From assembly GCA_046160485.1 (NCBI GenBank), contig JBJXGV010000012.1, positions 124,001-188,000 on the forward strand: a stretch of DNA of 64,000 nt, in the 5' to 3' direction. Below are positions 53,643 through 63,388 of the stretch, in pieces. The notes beneath the pieces are model-generated. The model was not told where the DNA came from. It worked only from the letters and a program-made list of their open reading frames with translations, and made no database searches. The position numbers and the translations under genes are program-made. Each line of letters begins with the position of its first letter. Position 1 is the first letter of the stretch. Origin of the DNA: JBJXGV01 sp046160485 (GTDB lineage Bacteria > Orphanbacterota > Orphanbacteria > JBJXGV01).

Positions 53643-55688
53643 TCACATCCCTGGGGCTTGGATAGTGTATCGAGCCTTGCCCCCGGCTCCGGTTGCGGTC
53701 CACATAGTCCCGTTCTTCACTATCCAACCATTCGCGGCCCGCTTCGGTGGGCGGCCAGCGAACGACGGTCGTAGCCAAGAAGCGGGTTTGTAGAGAATTC
53801 CCGTCCGCCAAAAACCTGACCGTGGTCGGAACTGGCCAGGCCGGCCAAAATCTCCCGGAATACCCTCCCAGGTGGGCAAACCGTCGGAATCGAGATTGCA
53901 CATCCGAGTCATGGGCATGGTGTCATCTGTAAGGTTGAGGCTGACAACGAGCTGCAGACGTGCCGTAGAGCGCTGCGGGACGAGAAAACCAAGCCCGACC
54001 CCCACCATTGCGAAGAGGATGGTAGCAGGAGCGAGACCCCACGGCGGGATACTCAAGCGACCGGTCCAGACGGGATCCGGCTTGCTCTCGATCCGAACTT
54101 CCAAGTCCTTCGAAATCATTCGCAGCGCATGCCCCCGGGCCCGGATGGCCGCACTCGCCGTCCCACCTGCGGGCAGACTGACGGTGGTCTCTGTCTCAGC
54201 GCCAGTGCCGGGGCTGGCGAACGCGACACGAAGATTAAGCGATGTGCGGTTCATTAGACGGACGTGCGCTGGCCGGCCGCTCATCCCCGCCAGCAGGCGC
54301 GCGAAGACACCGGGCAACCTTACCTCCACAGGGTTTTCGGGCATCTCCACCGCTCCTGTTGTGCTCAACCGCGGTGAAAATGGGACGCGGAATACTGCGT
54401 TGTAGGTGTATGTACCGGGTTCGCGAACGAGGGCGGTTCCACCGAACAGTCCGTCTCGTGCGGCGGCGTCGTCGTGCGCGCCATCATCGTAGAGTTGGAC
54501 CGCCTCTTCAGTGGCGGCCGAAACCCAGCGAACTGACGCGACTCCACGTCTTACGAATTCGACCGGGCCCGGTTGAGTTCCCTTCGCCGATACGATGCGC
54601 GCTCGACAGTGAAACGGCACACCGACCGCAGCACGCGCTGGCAGGGTCGCATCGAGGAGGAAATCTCCCTGTGCTTCAAGGGTTAGTCGGCCGCCAGGTC
54701 GCGGAACGCGAGCGTGAATGCTACTTCGATATTCCCGTTCGAGCGAGACGACCTGGCAAGTTGATCCGCGGAAGACTGGCAACGTCCCTTCAGCCTCAAT
54801 GAAGCTATCGGCAACCCCACCGCGCGCGAAGAAAGCGAGGGTCAGCCCCGACGCCCATTCGGGAACCGATAGTTCGATCGGGCCGGGCTCAACAGCAGAT
54901 TCAAACACGAGCCATCGACAGCCAACGGTGCGCGCGATGTTGAAGAAACCTGAGGGCAGATCGCCCCCGGCTTCCGCGTAGACGACATCCCCTCCAGTGA
55001 GCGCACCGATCCGAGAGAGGAAATCTCGATCTGCCTGTGAAGATAAGCCCAAGCCATGAACGACGCCGCCAGCGTTGGCGATGGAACCAAGCAATCGATC
55101 AATTTCCTGCCGTCGCCCTTCTCGCGAACCTGAGATATCGTCCAGGCCGTCGGTTAAAATGACGACGGTCGGCGCAAAGCCCGCCCGGGCGTCGGCATCC
55201 ATGCCGCGGATCAAGCGCTCGGCATAAGCGGTCGCGGCCAAGAGGTCGGTATGGGCTCCATTGGAGCCGCAATTCCCAGCTTGAATGCTCAATTGCGACC
55301 GTGAGTCCCGATCGACAGTGACGAAGCCACTGCTCAGTTCTCGAACTCCATCCCCGAACTCCGCGAGACTGACGCGATCGCCGTCCTTTAGAAGTGAGAG
55401 GAAGAGCTTCACCGCCTCGACCCGCAGCCGCTGCGGGTCACTACGCTGCATGCTGCCTGAGCCGTCCAGAAGGATTACGACAGCGGCATGGTCGCGCGGG
55501 GCGGCGGATGCGTGCTTGAACCAACCTTCGACGAAGCCAAAGAGCAATGCAAGACCGACGGCCTGAAACAGTGTGTGTTCCCAGCGAAACAATGCGCCTC
55601 TCACGAGCAGCTCCAAAAATCCAAGGGAATGAACGAAGGCGCTCCGCAGTCTCGCGGTCTTCACCCTCCGAAAACCGCATGGTACCAC
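53643..55688 (-). CDS. Membrane-anchored vWA-domain protein
   Basis: The 681-residue protein starts at GTG 55688. One N-terminal helix (FQAVGLALLFGFVEGWF) precedes a von Willebrand A domain with the full metal site: DGSGSM at 75-80 and VILTDGLDDISG further on. A beta-rich middle follows. A second membrane helix lies near residue 560 (LAPATILFAMVGVGLGFLV) and the tail is cytosolic and basic. This places the vWA domain outside the membrane. It is the first gene of the operon, 40 bp after mod. A perfect 16-bp palindrome sits at its start. Confidence 0.85.
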   Translation of the reverse strand: MVPCGFRRVKTARLRSAFVHSLGFLELLVRGALFRWEHTLFQAVGLALLFGFVEGWFKHASAAPRDHAAVVILLDGSGSMQRSDPQRLRVEAVKLFLSLLKDGDRVSLAEFGDGVRELSSGFVTVDRDSRSQLSIQAGNCGSNGAHTDLLAATAYAERLIRGMDADARAGFAPTVVILTDGLDDISGSREGRRQEIDRLLGSIANAGGVVHGLGLSSQADRDFLSRIGALTGGDVVYAEAGGDLPSGFFNIARTVGCRWLVFESAVEPGPIELSVPEWASGLTLAFFARGGVADSFIEAEGTLPVFRGSTCQVVSLEREYRSSIHARVPRPGGRLTLEAQGDFLLDATLPARAAVGVPFHCRARIVSAKGTQPGPVEFVRRGVASVRWVSAATEEAVQLYDDGAHDDAAARDGLFGGTALVREPGTYTYNAVFRVPFSPRLSTTGAVEMPENPVEVRLPGVFARLLAGMSGRPAHVRLMNRTSLNLRVAFASPGTGAETETTVSLPAGGTASAAIRARGHALRMISKDLEVRIESKPDPVWTGRLSIPPWGLAPATILFAMVGVGLGFLVPQRSTARLQLVVSLNLTDDTMPMTRMCNLDSDGLPTWEGIPGDFGRPGQFRPRSGFWRTGILYKPASWLRPSFAGRPPKRAANGWIVKNGTMWTATGAGGKARYTIQAPGM

Positions 55689-55703
55689 GGTTCGGCCGAA
55701 CCG
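55688..55703. repeat. Perfect 16-bp palindrome at the vWA gene start
   Basis: CGGTTCGGCCGAACCG is a perfect palindrome that covers the start codon region of the vWA gene and the gap to mod. It could be an operator or an mRNA hairpin that limits translation of the operon. Confidence 0.6.
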
Positions 55704-55728
55704 GACGCTCGGCCGGTTTGGCTGAAAA

Positions 55729-58299
55729 TCACACTGTAAAAACCTTCAGCACCTCGTCGCCGTAGTGATTGATCACCTTCACCGCGATCTTGCGTGTCTC
55801 GGGCCGCTCGAACGCGCGGCTCGTCGTGCTGTACAGACTCGCCCACGCCGCCTCGTCGATTTCGGCACGGAGCGCACGCTTCAGCTTCTCGTACGGCTCC
55901 CCCGCTCCCGTGAAATAAGCGTGGCGCACGAAGAAGCTCTCGCCGTTGTAGTTAGTATCGATGAACCAGCACGCGATGTCGTCGGTCGATGAATTGCGGA
56001 TCTGCCCTGTCGTCGGATCGTAGACGTCCACGCCCTTGATCTCCGCGACGAGCTTGCCATCCTTCTGCTTCGTGATCTCGACGTCAGGCTCGCCGAAGAC
56101 CATGAACAGGTTGCCCGCGCCAGTCTTCTTCAGCAGCTCGTCGCCCATCGCGAGGTCGGGGTTCATGCGCGTTGCGAGCACCGTGAGCTTCCCGTAACGC
56201 TTGATCTCCTCCGACACGTGCGGGTCGAACGCGAAGCCGCAGACGACGAGCACGTCGTAGCCGACGCCCTGCACGGCCTCCTTCGCCGCCTCCTTCACTT
56301 GCTGCGGCCCGACGGTCCCGTGCTCGGGGCCGATCGACACCGCGACGCACTTCGTCTTCCCGTCGGCGTCCACGTACTCGCCCGTCGCGTGAACGTACGT
56401 GCCTGCGAACGCGTCGAGCCGCGCGAACGTCAGCCGCTCGCCGCGCTGCGTGTTCTGCACGCCCGCCTTGCGCAGGTTGTCGAGGATCATCGAGGCGAAG
56501 TCCTGCTGCTCTTGCGCTTCGCGCGCGCTCACGCTGCCGTCGAAGTTCTCGTCGGCCGCCGAGAGGACGCGGTGCGGCGAGAGGCTCTCGACCGTGAAAG
56601 GGCCGGTAACGCGGACGCGCTTGGAGTCGGCGTATGGCTTGTCGAACAGTATCTCGATCTCGGCGTGTCGCTTGATCGCGGCGTCGATCTGCTCGCGGGT
56701 CATGCCTTCCATAATCTCGGGATTGTTCGCGATCGATCCCAGCATGACATGAGGTACGCGCTCGTAGACGAATCCGCGCTTGATGTCGTTCTCCGTCCTG
56801 TAGGTCGGCGGCGTCTTGCCCGAGAGGTCCGCGTCCTTACGGATGCCATCGGGCGAATCGGCGAGCAGGTAATACGGATACTTCGCGGCCATCAGTCGCG
56901 TGCGCGCGAGGGCGACTGCGACGCGGCTCGTGTCGATCGTGATCCAGCGGCGGCCCCACTGTTCAGCGGCGTAAGCGGTTGTTCCGCTGCCACACGTCGG
57001 ATCGAGCACGAGATCGCCGGGATCTGTGGTCATAAGCAGGCATCGCTCGATGACCTTTGGGCTTGTCTGCACTACGTAGAGCTTGTCCTCGTGAAAACTC
57101 CCAACGACCGTATCGGTCCACACGTTGGTGTACTCCGTCCACGGGAAGTCCAAGAGAGAGCGCTTGTAACGAAGGGAGTTCCGCGCTGCGAAGAGTCGGT
57201 CGGCCAGCACCAATTTCGCCAGACCGTCCTCGGTGGTCTTCCAGTGGCGATTTACTCCAGGATGGTACTTCACGCCCCCGAACGTGAATTCGAATGTTGT
57301 CGAGCCGGCGCCAGCTGAAGCCAAGTCGCGCGATTCGAATTCTGCTTCGTCCGGTTCGATCGGGTTGCCCCGCGCTCGTTGCCGAGCCTGCTCAATCGAC
57401 GACCAGTAGAGCTTGCGCATTTTCAGGCGTGCTTTGTCGCGCCCGTACCACACCAGATAGTCGGTAATCGTTGGCATCGTCTCGCTCGTCGCGAAGCTTG
57501 TCTTCTGAAAGGCGATGGTCGCGACAAAGTGCTCGCTCCCGAACACCTCGTCGAGCACGGACCGCACGAGGTGGACGTTCTCATCGCCGATTTGAACAAA
57601 TAGACTACCGCTCTCGGTGAGAAGTTCACGCGCGACGGCGACACGGTCACGTAGATATCCCAAGTACGAGTGAATCCCGAGCTTCCACGTGTCGCGGAAC
57701 GCGCGGATCTGCTCGGGTTGTCGCGTCGCGTCTTCGGCCTTGCCATCCTTCACATCGCGTTTCCGCGTGCTCACCTGCCAGTTCGAGCCAAAATTGATGC
57801 CATAGGGTGGATCGAAGTAGATCGTCTGGACCTTGCCCTTGAGGCCTTCCTTCTCGGCGAGGCTCGTCATCACGAGGAGCGAGTCGCCGAGGATGAAACG
57901 GTTCGACCAGTTCTGCTCGTGGCGGTAGAAGTCGATGAGGTCTTCGAACTGGATGCCATTGAAGTCGGCGAAGAGCGTGAGCGGTGATGCCTCGCCCTTC
58001 TGCGCCTCCGCGCGGATCACCTCGATCACCGCCTGCGGATGAATCTTCTCCTGGATGTAAATCGGCACGACGGGGACGGCGAGGTCTTGGCGGTCCTGCT
58101 CGTCCTTGCCCTTCCACACGAGCTGCGGGTCGAGCGACGCGTCTCGCGGGTAGAGCATCGTCTTTGGCTTAGCCTCATCCTCGGCCACGAAGTCGCGCAG
58201 TTCCTCGGTCGGAATGTTCGAGCGCTTGTCCTTGTGGCGAATGGCTTCGACCTTTCGTGCGACGCCCGGCTTTGCGGCAACCTTCTTCTTCGCCGCCAT
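55729..58299 (-). CDS. mod: Type III restriction-modification Mod subunit (adenine methyltransferase)
   Basis: The 856-residue protein starts at ATG 58299, overlapping the res stop as TAATG. It has the beta-class order: catalytic TIYFDPPYGI near residue 170, target-recognition region in the middle, and the S-adenosylmethionine motif LDPTCGSGTTAYAAEQWGR after it. FILGDSLLVM and WIHSYLG-like segments are typical of type III Mod. It modifies one strand of an asymmetric site and gives sequence specificity to Res. Confidence 0.94.
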   Translation of the reverse strand: MAAKKKVAAKPGVARKVEAIRHKDKRSNIPTEELRDFVAEDEAKPKTMLYPRDASLDPQLVWKGKDEQDRQDLAVPVVPIYIQEKIHPQAVIEVIRAEAQKGEASPLTLFADFNGIQFEDLIDFYRHEQNWSNRFILGDSLLVMTSLAEKEGLKGKVQTIYFDPPYGINFGSNWQVSTRKRDVKDGKAEDATRQPEQIRAFRDTWKLGIHSYLGYLRDRVAVARELLTESGSLFVQIGDENVHLVRSVLDEVFGSEHFVATIAFQKTSFATSETMPTITDYLVWYGRDKARLKMRKLYWSSIEQARQRARGNPIEPDEAEFESRDLASAGAGSTTFEFTFGGVKYHPGVNRHWKTTEDGLAKLVLADRLFAARNSLRYKRSLLDFPWTEYTNVWTDTVVGSFHEDKLYVVQTSPKVIERCLLMTTDPGDLVLDPTCGSGTTAYAAEQWGRRWITIDTSRVAVALARTRLMAAKYPYYLLADSPDGIRKDADLSGKTPPTYRTENDIKRGFVYERVPHVMLGSIANNPEIMEGMTREQIDAAIKRHAEIEILFDKPYADSKRVRVTGPFTVESLSPHRVLSAADENFDGSVSAREAQEQQDFASMILDNLRKAGVQNTQRGERLTFARLDAFAGTYVHATGEYVDADGKTKCVAVSIGPEHGTVGPQQVKEAAKEAVQGVGYDVLVVCGFAFDPHVSEEIKRYGKLTVLATRMNPDLAMGDELLKKTGAGNLFMVFGEPDVEITKQKDGKLVAEIKGVDVYDPTTGQIRNSSTDDIACWFIDTNYNGESFFVRHAYFTGAGEPYEKLKRALRAEIDEAAWASLYSTTSRAFERPETRKIAVKVINHYGDEVLKVFTV

Positions 58300-61200
58300 T
58301 ACGATGCCCTCGCGATCGGCGCGGCTTGGTGCTCCGCGACGTAACCGCGAATGAGGCTCTGCGCGTTCCACGGGTCGGCGACTTCGAGAAACGCCCAGCG
58401 CCCGTAGCCGCCGTGGTTGTTGATGGCCGGAATCCAGAGATCGCGTGCGGTGGCGACCTTCGCGGCCTTGTCCTTCTTCTTCTCGCCGCTGACCTCGACG
58501 ATGAGGTTGAGGAACTCGTCGGCGCCGCGGCCGTCGTCCACGTGCGCGACGAAATCGGGGTGGTACTGCCGCTCCTCGCCGCTGAGCGTGTACGGTATCG
58601 TGAAACCGAGGTTGTGGTTCTTCACGTAGCGGATGACCTCGGGCATCTCTTCGAGGACCTCCGCCATCTTCTGCTCCCACGATTCGGTGTCGGCGACGAC
58701 ATGCGAGATGTGGCACTTCTCGTGCCGGGTCGTGTAGACCGGGCGCGTGGTGTCGAAATCGACGTAGCGCGTGGAGCCGAGCGTGTCGTATGGGCGAAGG
58801 ATCGGCTTCAACGCCAGCGTACCGTCACTCGAATGAACGATCGAGTTGTAGATGCGGTCCGCCGCATCGTGCGCGAACTCGATGAGAAGCAGAAGCTGCG
58901 GGAATGTGTTGTCCTTGAGTGTCACGCAATCGTGGAGCCAACGCCTCGAGATCGCGAGGATTTGCGGGAAGAGCCACGTCTGGACCTCGCTGTCGAAGTG
59001 ATGCGTATCGGGGCGGTCGGTGCGCTTTTCACCATCGCTCCGAAAGTATTTCTCCAGCGTGAGTTTGGCGAGAAGAAAAGCGACCTCGTTCGGGCGGCGA
59101 CGCTTGAGTTCGTCGAGCGTATGGATGCTGCTCTCGCCGACGATCGGCGCGTTCTCGGTCTTCGTCGGGATGTCGGCGGTTGAGAGCGCGAGCTTCGACG
59201 CGTCGGTGAACGTTGCGGCGAGGCGCTCCCCCGTGACGTCGTAGCGGTAACCGAGCAGGCGCGGAAAGGTGATCTCGCACGCGATGCGGTCTTCGAGCGC
59301 GCGGACGCGGGTCGGAATCGGGCCCGGCTCCGGACCGGGGCCTGAGCCGCTGCACGGTATGAACGAGAACGGTACACCGTAAACTTCGGCGTACTCCGGC
59401 TCGAACATTCCGTTGTCGTTCGCGGCGTAGCTCACGCGGCGGAGCGCGCGGCCGACGACCTGCTCGCAGAGAAGCTGCGTGCCGAACGCGCGGACGCCGA
59501 GGACGTGCGTGACGGTGTTCGCGTCCCAACCCTCCGTGAGCATCGAGACGCTGACGACGCACTTCACATGTTCTCCGAGCTTGCCGACCTTCCCGACGGT
59601 GTTCATCACTTCGCGGAGGAGATCCTCGTCTGTGAGGCTATCTGTGTCGCGGCCCGGGAAGCGGACGCGGTACTCGGCCTTGAACTCCTCGATCTCGCGC
59701 GCGGCGATCTTCTTGAAGTCGTCGCTCATCGCGTCGCCAGATTCGAGCTGCTCGCTATCGACGAGGATCGTGTTGGGGCGGTGGAGCCAGCCGCCCCGAC
59801 CGTCGTCGTTGCGGAAGATTTCGAGTGCGCCGGCTTGGGCGATGTCAGCGCCGCCGATTTTCTTCTCCCAGCCCGCGACGTATTCGTAGACGAGCTTCGA
59901 GACGTTCGTGTTGTTGCAGACGACGATGAAGACCGGCGGCGTCAGTCCCTTCGCCTTCGCCTCGGAGTTCCCGTCCCACAGTCTGTACGACTTCTCGTAG
60001 TTGCCGTAGAGGCTGTGCAGGGCGCCTTGGAGTTCCGCAGGAAGCGTCGGCGTGCCGCTGAGCGATTCGGTGCTGCGGCCCTTCTTCGGGAGATCCTCGC
60101 GGATACGCAGCCACAGGTCGCGGTATGTCGGCAATTCGCTGGTCATCGAGTCGTCGGATACGGGAACGCGCGGCACCTTCACGATGCCCGCCTCGATCGC
60201 GTCGATGAGCGAAAAGTCCGAGACGACCCACGGGAAGAGCGTCCCCTCGGGGTAGCCTGAGCCGCGCAGGAAGAACGGCGTTGCCGAGAGGTCGTAGATC
60301 GTCTTCACGCCGATCTTTGCCTTCACCGCCTCGATACCGGAGATCCAGACACGCGCTTCCTCCTCGCGCTTTTCTGCTTCCTTCCGATCGTCGCCGACGA
60401 GCTTCAGGTCTTCGCCATCGGGCTTGCGCCGATAGCAGTGATGCGACTCATCGTTGAGCACAACGATGTTCTTCTTGTTGCCGAGATCGCGACACGCGCG
60501 GCGGACCATCTGGTCGGGCGTCTCGGTGAACGGGCTCGGCTTGTCGCGCGCGAGAATCGACTTCGTGATCTTGCCGGCAGCGACCTTCTCGCGGAGCTTG
60601 AAGCCGTGAAAGTTCGTGATGAGTATCTTCGCCTGGCCGAGTCGCTCGATGTCCTGCGAGGGGAGAATGTCGCGCTGGCGATAGTAGTTCTCCGGATCGT
60701 TCGGGAGCAGAACGCGCAGGCGATCGCGGATCGTGATACCCGGCGTGATCACGAGAAACGTGTCAGAGAATCGCGCGTCTTGAGGATTCGCGAACTTGTT
60801 GAGCGCCTGCCACGCGACGAGCATCGCCATCACGAGCGTCTTGCCGGAGCCGGTGGCCATCTTGAACGCCGTGCGAGGTAGCCCGGGGTTCGACGACTCG
60901 TTCGCGTCGCGGAGCGAGTTCTCGATCCACGCGTCGCCGTACTTGCTCGCGACCTCGGAGATGTAGATCGCGGTTTCGAGCGCTTCGATCTGGCAGAAGA
61001 AGAGCTTCTTCTCGCGCTCGGAGTTCGTCCAGTAGGCGAGAAGTCTGCTCGTCGTAGCCGTAACTCCGACGTAGCCGCCGTCGCGCCATGCCTTCACGCG
61101 CGGGCGGATCCGGTTGACGAGCTTATTCTCCTCGATCCGATCTTGCGTCCATTCCGTCTCGAATTGCAGTTGCTTGCCCTTCTTACGCGGGCGAGCAATC

Positions 61201-61334
61201 GGAATGAAGTATGAACTCGTCCGCCGGCCATCGACGATCTCGTCCGTGATGCCTTCGTCCGTGAACCGGAAATGGCGTGTCGGCTCGCGATACGGCGAGT
61301 TGAGAATCGGATTCTCGATGACGGTCTGGGGCAT
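58299..61334 (-). CDS. res: Type III restriction endonuclease Res subunit
   Basis: The 1011-residue protein is a superfamily 2 helicase-nuclease: Walker A FKMATGSGKTLVMAML, motif II VLNDESHH, motif III YDLSATPFF, motif VI VVGRALRR. The C-terminal nuclease has PD-(D/E)xK-like residues in QYHPDFVAHVDD and LIVEVSGEKKKDK. It forms the ATP-dependent restriction complex with Mod, whose gene follows with overlap. The 251 bp upstream to 61585 hold no gene I can support and should contain its promoter. Confidence 0.93.
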   Translation of the reverse strand: MPQTVIENPILNSPYREPTRHFRFTDEGITDEIVDGRRTSSYFIPIARPRKKGKQLQFETEWTQDRIEENKLVNRIRPRVKAWRDGGYVGVTATTSRLLAYWTNSEREKKLFFCQIEALETAIYISEVASKYGDAWIENSLRDANESSNPGLPRTAFKMATGSGKTLVMAMLVAWQALNKFANPQDARFSDTFLVITPGITIRDRLRVLLPNDPENYYRQRDILPSQDIERLGQAKILITNFHGFKLREKVAAGKITKSILARDKPSPFTETPDQMVRRACRDLGNKKNIVVLNDESHHCYRRKPDGEDLKLVGDDRKEAEKREEEARVWISGIEAVKAKIGVKTIYDLSATPFFLRGSGYPEGTLFPWVVSDFSLIDAIEAGIVKVPRVPVSDDSMTSELPTYRDLWLRIREDLPKKGRSTESLSGTPTLPAELQGALHSLYGNYEKSYRLWDGNSEAKAKGLTPPVFIVVCNNTNVSKLVYEYVAGWEKKIGGADIAQAGALEIFRNDDGRGGWLHRPNTILVDSEQLESGDAMSDDFKKIAAREIEEFKAEYRVRFPGRDTDSLTDEDLLREVMNTVGKVGKLGEHVKCVVSVSMLTEGWDANTVTHVLGVRAFGTQLLCEQVVGRALRRVSYAANDNGMFEPEYAEVYGVPFSFIPCSGSGPGPEPGPIPTRVRALEDRIACEITFPRLLGYRYDVTGERLAATFTDASKLALSTADIPTKTENAPIVGESSIHTLDELKRRRPNEVAFLLAKLTLEKYFRSDGEKRTDRPDTHHFDSEVQTWLFPQILAISRRWLHDCVTLKDNTFPQLLLLIEFAHDAADRIYNSIVHSSDGTLALKPILRPYDTLGSTRYVDFDTTRPVYTTRHEKCHISHVVADTESWEQKMAEVLEEMPEVIRYVKNHNLGFTIPYTLSGEERQYHPDFVAHVDDGRGADEFLNLIVEVSGEKKKDKAAKVATARDLWIPAINNHGGYGRWAFLEVADPWNAQSLIRGYVAEHQAAPIARAS

Positions 61335-61585
61335 GTCTTTATCGGCTCCGGCGAGCCGAGGGCTCGGCGTGAACGCTGGCGACGACCGCTTTGCTGCAGC
61401 AACTCGCGTTGTCGATGTCTCAGGCGGATTGAAGCTGCGAGTTTACACCGCGCGTCGCGCCTGCGTCTACGCGCGCGCCATCTGGAGGGCAGAGTTGCTG
61501 GGATGGACCGCGTCCACATCGCAAGCGCGCGGAGATGTCTCGCCGGAGAGCGTCCCCGCGGCGCGAATCGACCTCGGCAACGGTT

Positions 61586-63154
61586 TCACTTCGTCGCGTC
61601 GATTCCGACACCAAGAGCCCCTGGCTCAGCACTGTTTAGCGCCGCAGCTAGGGACAGGAAACTCGATTCGTATCCGACGTGGCAGAACGGCGCCGGGCTT
61701 TTCTCGCTACCGGTCGTATCGAGGAGCACGTCGAGGCACGCTGCGGGGCCCCAGCCAAACCGCGCGAGCCCCACGTGGAGGCTCATCGGCGGAACCTTCT
61801 CTACCAGCGCGAGTCTGGTACTCGCAAGAGCGCGGCGTCTACCCTCAAGAGTCGTCCCGAGAATGCTCTCAAGGTACGTATGTAGTCTAACGATCCGCGA
61901 GGAGACGGTGACGCCGCCAAACTTACTCCATCCTGCGCCGGTTGCCATCTTGATAAGCCGACTTCCGATTCCGATCGTCGCCAGAAAAACCCCGTCGGGG
62001 GAGGAGCGCACCCCCTCGTGAACCGCGGCGATCAGGCTCGTCGGATAGAAGTCAGGATAGGACGCTATGGGATTAGGACTCGTGGACGAGGCGGGCGGGG
62101 CCGACTGCCTCAGGTGCACGCAGTTCGCGACCGTGTTCACATGTACCCGAAATCTTACGTTCAGTCCGATGTTGTCATCATGGACGTACACATACTCGAT
62201 TCGTTCATCCTGGAACTCCACCTTCCCTGATGTCGGAGTGGGTGGCGCGCATTCTCGAAAGCCTGTGACGCAGATTGCGTGATGCCCCTTCGATTCGCCG
62301 GTTTTCGGGTCTATCAGCTGTCCCACCGCTAGTGCTGGGTAGCCTGATCGAACCAAACAAGCGAGCATCGAGAGGAATCGAGTTCGTCCAAACGCGACGA
62401 GCGGAACCTTCGATGGAAGCACGTTTGCTGTTGTGATCTCCCCCTGGGAAACGACTGGTGAAAGCCCGGATTCCTTTATGGCCTCGCAGAGCTGATAGAT
62501 GTTGAGACCACCCGAAGGGAAGACGCGGGCGCCCAGTGACGCGGTGCGGTGAGCGTAGCGGGTAATATCGGCCGTCGTCGGGATTGCGTGATGTTCGTCG
62601 AGAGCCGAGGAATGAAGCATCGTCCACACCGCTATTGTGGCGCACGCGCTCACCCTGGAATCCTGCTGCTGCCACGCGAGGCCCTTGACGTGGAATGTAA
62701 TCCCGGCGAGGTGTGTCTCGTAGAGACGCGCTGGCGAGGTGATCCTCGGCAACGTCGGGTTACTCTCTGGATAGTGCACCAAGACGGTTCTTCCGAATGG
62801 CGCATCAGGAATCGGCCGGAGCACGACGAAGCCCAAGTATGCGGCACGGAGATTGCTTTGCGTGCGCCAACCAGCCGCTACGGCGCGGCGAAGCCGGTCC
62901 CGAGTGACTGCGGGACCAGAGAAGAAATGCAGGCGTCGGCAGGTATTCGGGTAGCCGCGCGAGCTGACCGCGTAAAACGTCGCGAAATCCGAAAGGTAGT
63001 CGCGGTCGAAATACAGCGGTTCCTCGACTACGGATGTGGCTCCAAGATCCTGCAGGTACGCCAATGTGTAGTCGCGCTGAAACCCCTTGGAGAGAACCCT
63101 GATCGGATTCGAGGCGTCGCTGAACCTGAAGAACCGGATTGGGTTTGCAGCCAC
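61586..63154 (-). CDS. Predicted papain-like/C39-like cysteine peptidase
   Basis: The 522-residue protein starts at GTG 63154, 6 bp after the preceding gene. The centre holds WQQQDSRVSACATIAVWTML (Gln, then Cys 171 opening a helix), later ESKGHHAICVTGF (His 291/292) and YVYVHDDNIGLNV (Asp 326). This Cys-His-Asp order and spacing is that of C39/papain-like peptidases. No signal peptide or ABC transporter is present, so it is probably cytosolic. Flanking sequences are unrecognised. Its operon lies directly upstream of the Type III system, on the same strand. Confidence 0.65.
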   Translation of the reverse strand: MAANPIRFFRFSDASNPIRVLSKGFQRDYTLAYLQDLGATSVVEEPLYFDRDYLSDFATFYAVSSRGYPNTCRRLHFFSGPAVTRDRLRRAVAAGWRTQSNLRAAYLGFVVLRPIPDAPFGRTVLVHYPESNPTLPRITSPARLYETHLAGITFHVKGLAWQQQDSRVSACATIAVWTMLHSSALDEHHAIPTTADITRYAHRTASLGARVFPSGGLNIYQLCEAIKESGLSPVVSQGEITTANVLPSKVPLVAFGRTRFLSMLACLVRSGYPALAVGQLIDPKTGESKGHHAICVTGFRECAPPTPTSGKVEFQDERIEYVYVHDDNIGLNVRFRVHVNTVANCVHLRQSAPPASSTSPNPIASYPDFYPTSLIAAVHEGVRSSPDGVFLATIGIGSRLIKMATGAGWSKFGGVTVSSRIVRLHTYLESILGTTLEGRRRALASTRLALVEKVPPMSLHVGLARFGWGPAACLDVLLDTTGSEKSPAPFCHVGYESSFLSLAAALNSAEPGALGVGIDATK

Positions 63155-63160
63155 AGTTGG

Positions 63161-63388
63161 CTACAGAATCGGAGTACTCAGGATCTCGGGCGTCACCGTC
63201 GTCCGGAAAGCTTTGAGCTGCGCTTCGTCAGGCTGCGGCGAGGCCGTTACACGCTCGAGCCGAGCGACGAGATTGGTGGGAGGGGTCAGTCCTGCCACGC
63301 AGTCCCTCCAGCGATTCGCCGGCAGCGTCCACAGCGAATACGAGGCGATGACCGCGCCGTTCTCACTCTGCTTTTTTTGACTGTGCAC
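63161..63388 (-). CDS. Small hypothetical protein
   Basis: The 75-residue protein starts at GTG 63388, six bases after AGGAGG. It reads NGAVIASYSLWTLPANRWRD, then a helical, acidic end (SPQPDEAQLKAFRTTVTPEI). It ends 6 bp before the peptidase-like gene, so both are probably co-transcribed and may interact. No family recognised. Confidence 0.68.
   Translation of the reverse strand: MHSQKKQSENGAVIASYSLWTLPANRWRDCVAGLTPPTNLVARLERVTASPQPDEAQLKAFRTTVTPEILSTPIL

Noticed and set aside
45966..55688. Complete Zorya type I, II or III system
   Set aside because: No ZorD helicase/nuclease or ZorE HNH motif and no recognisable ZorC; only the A and B parts resemble Zorya.
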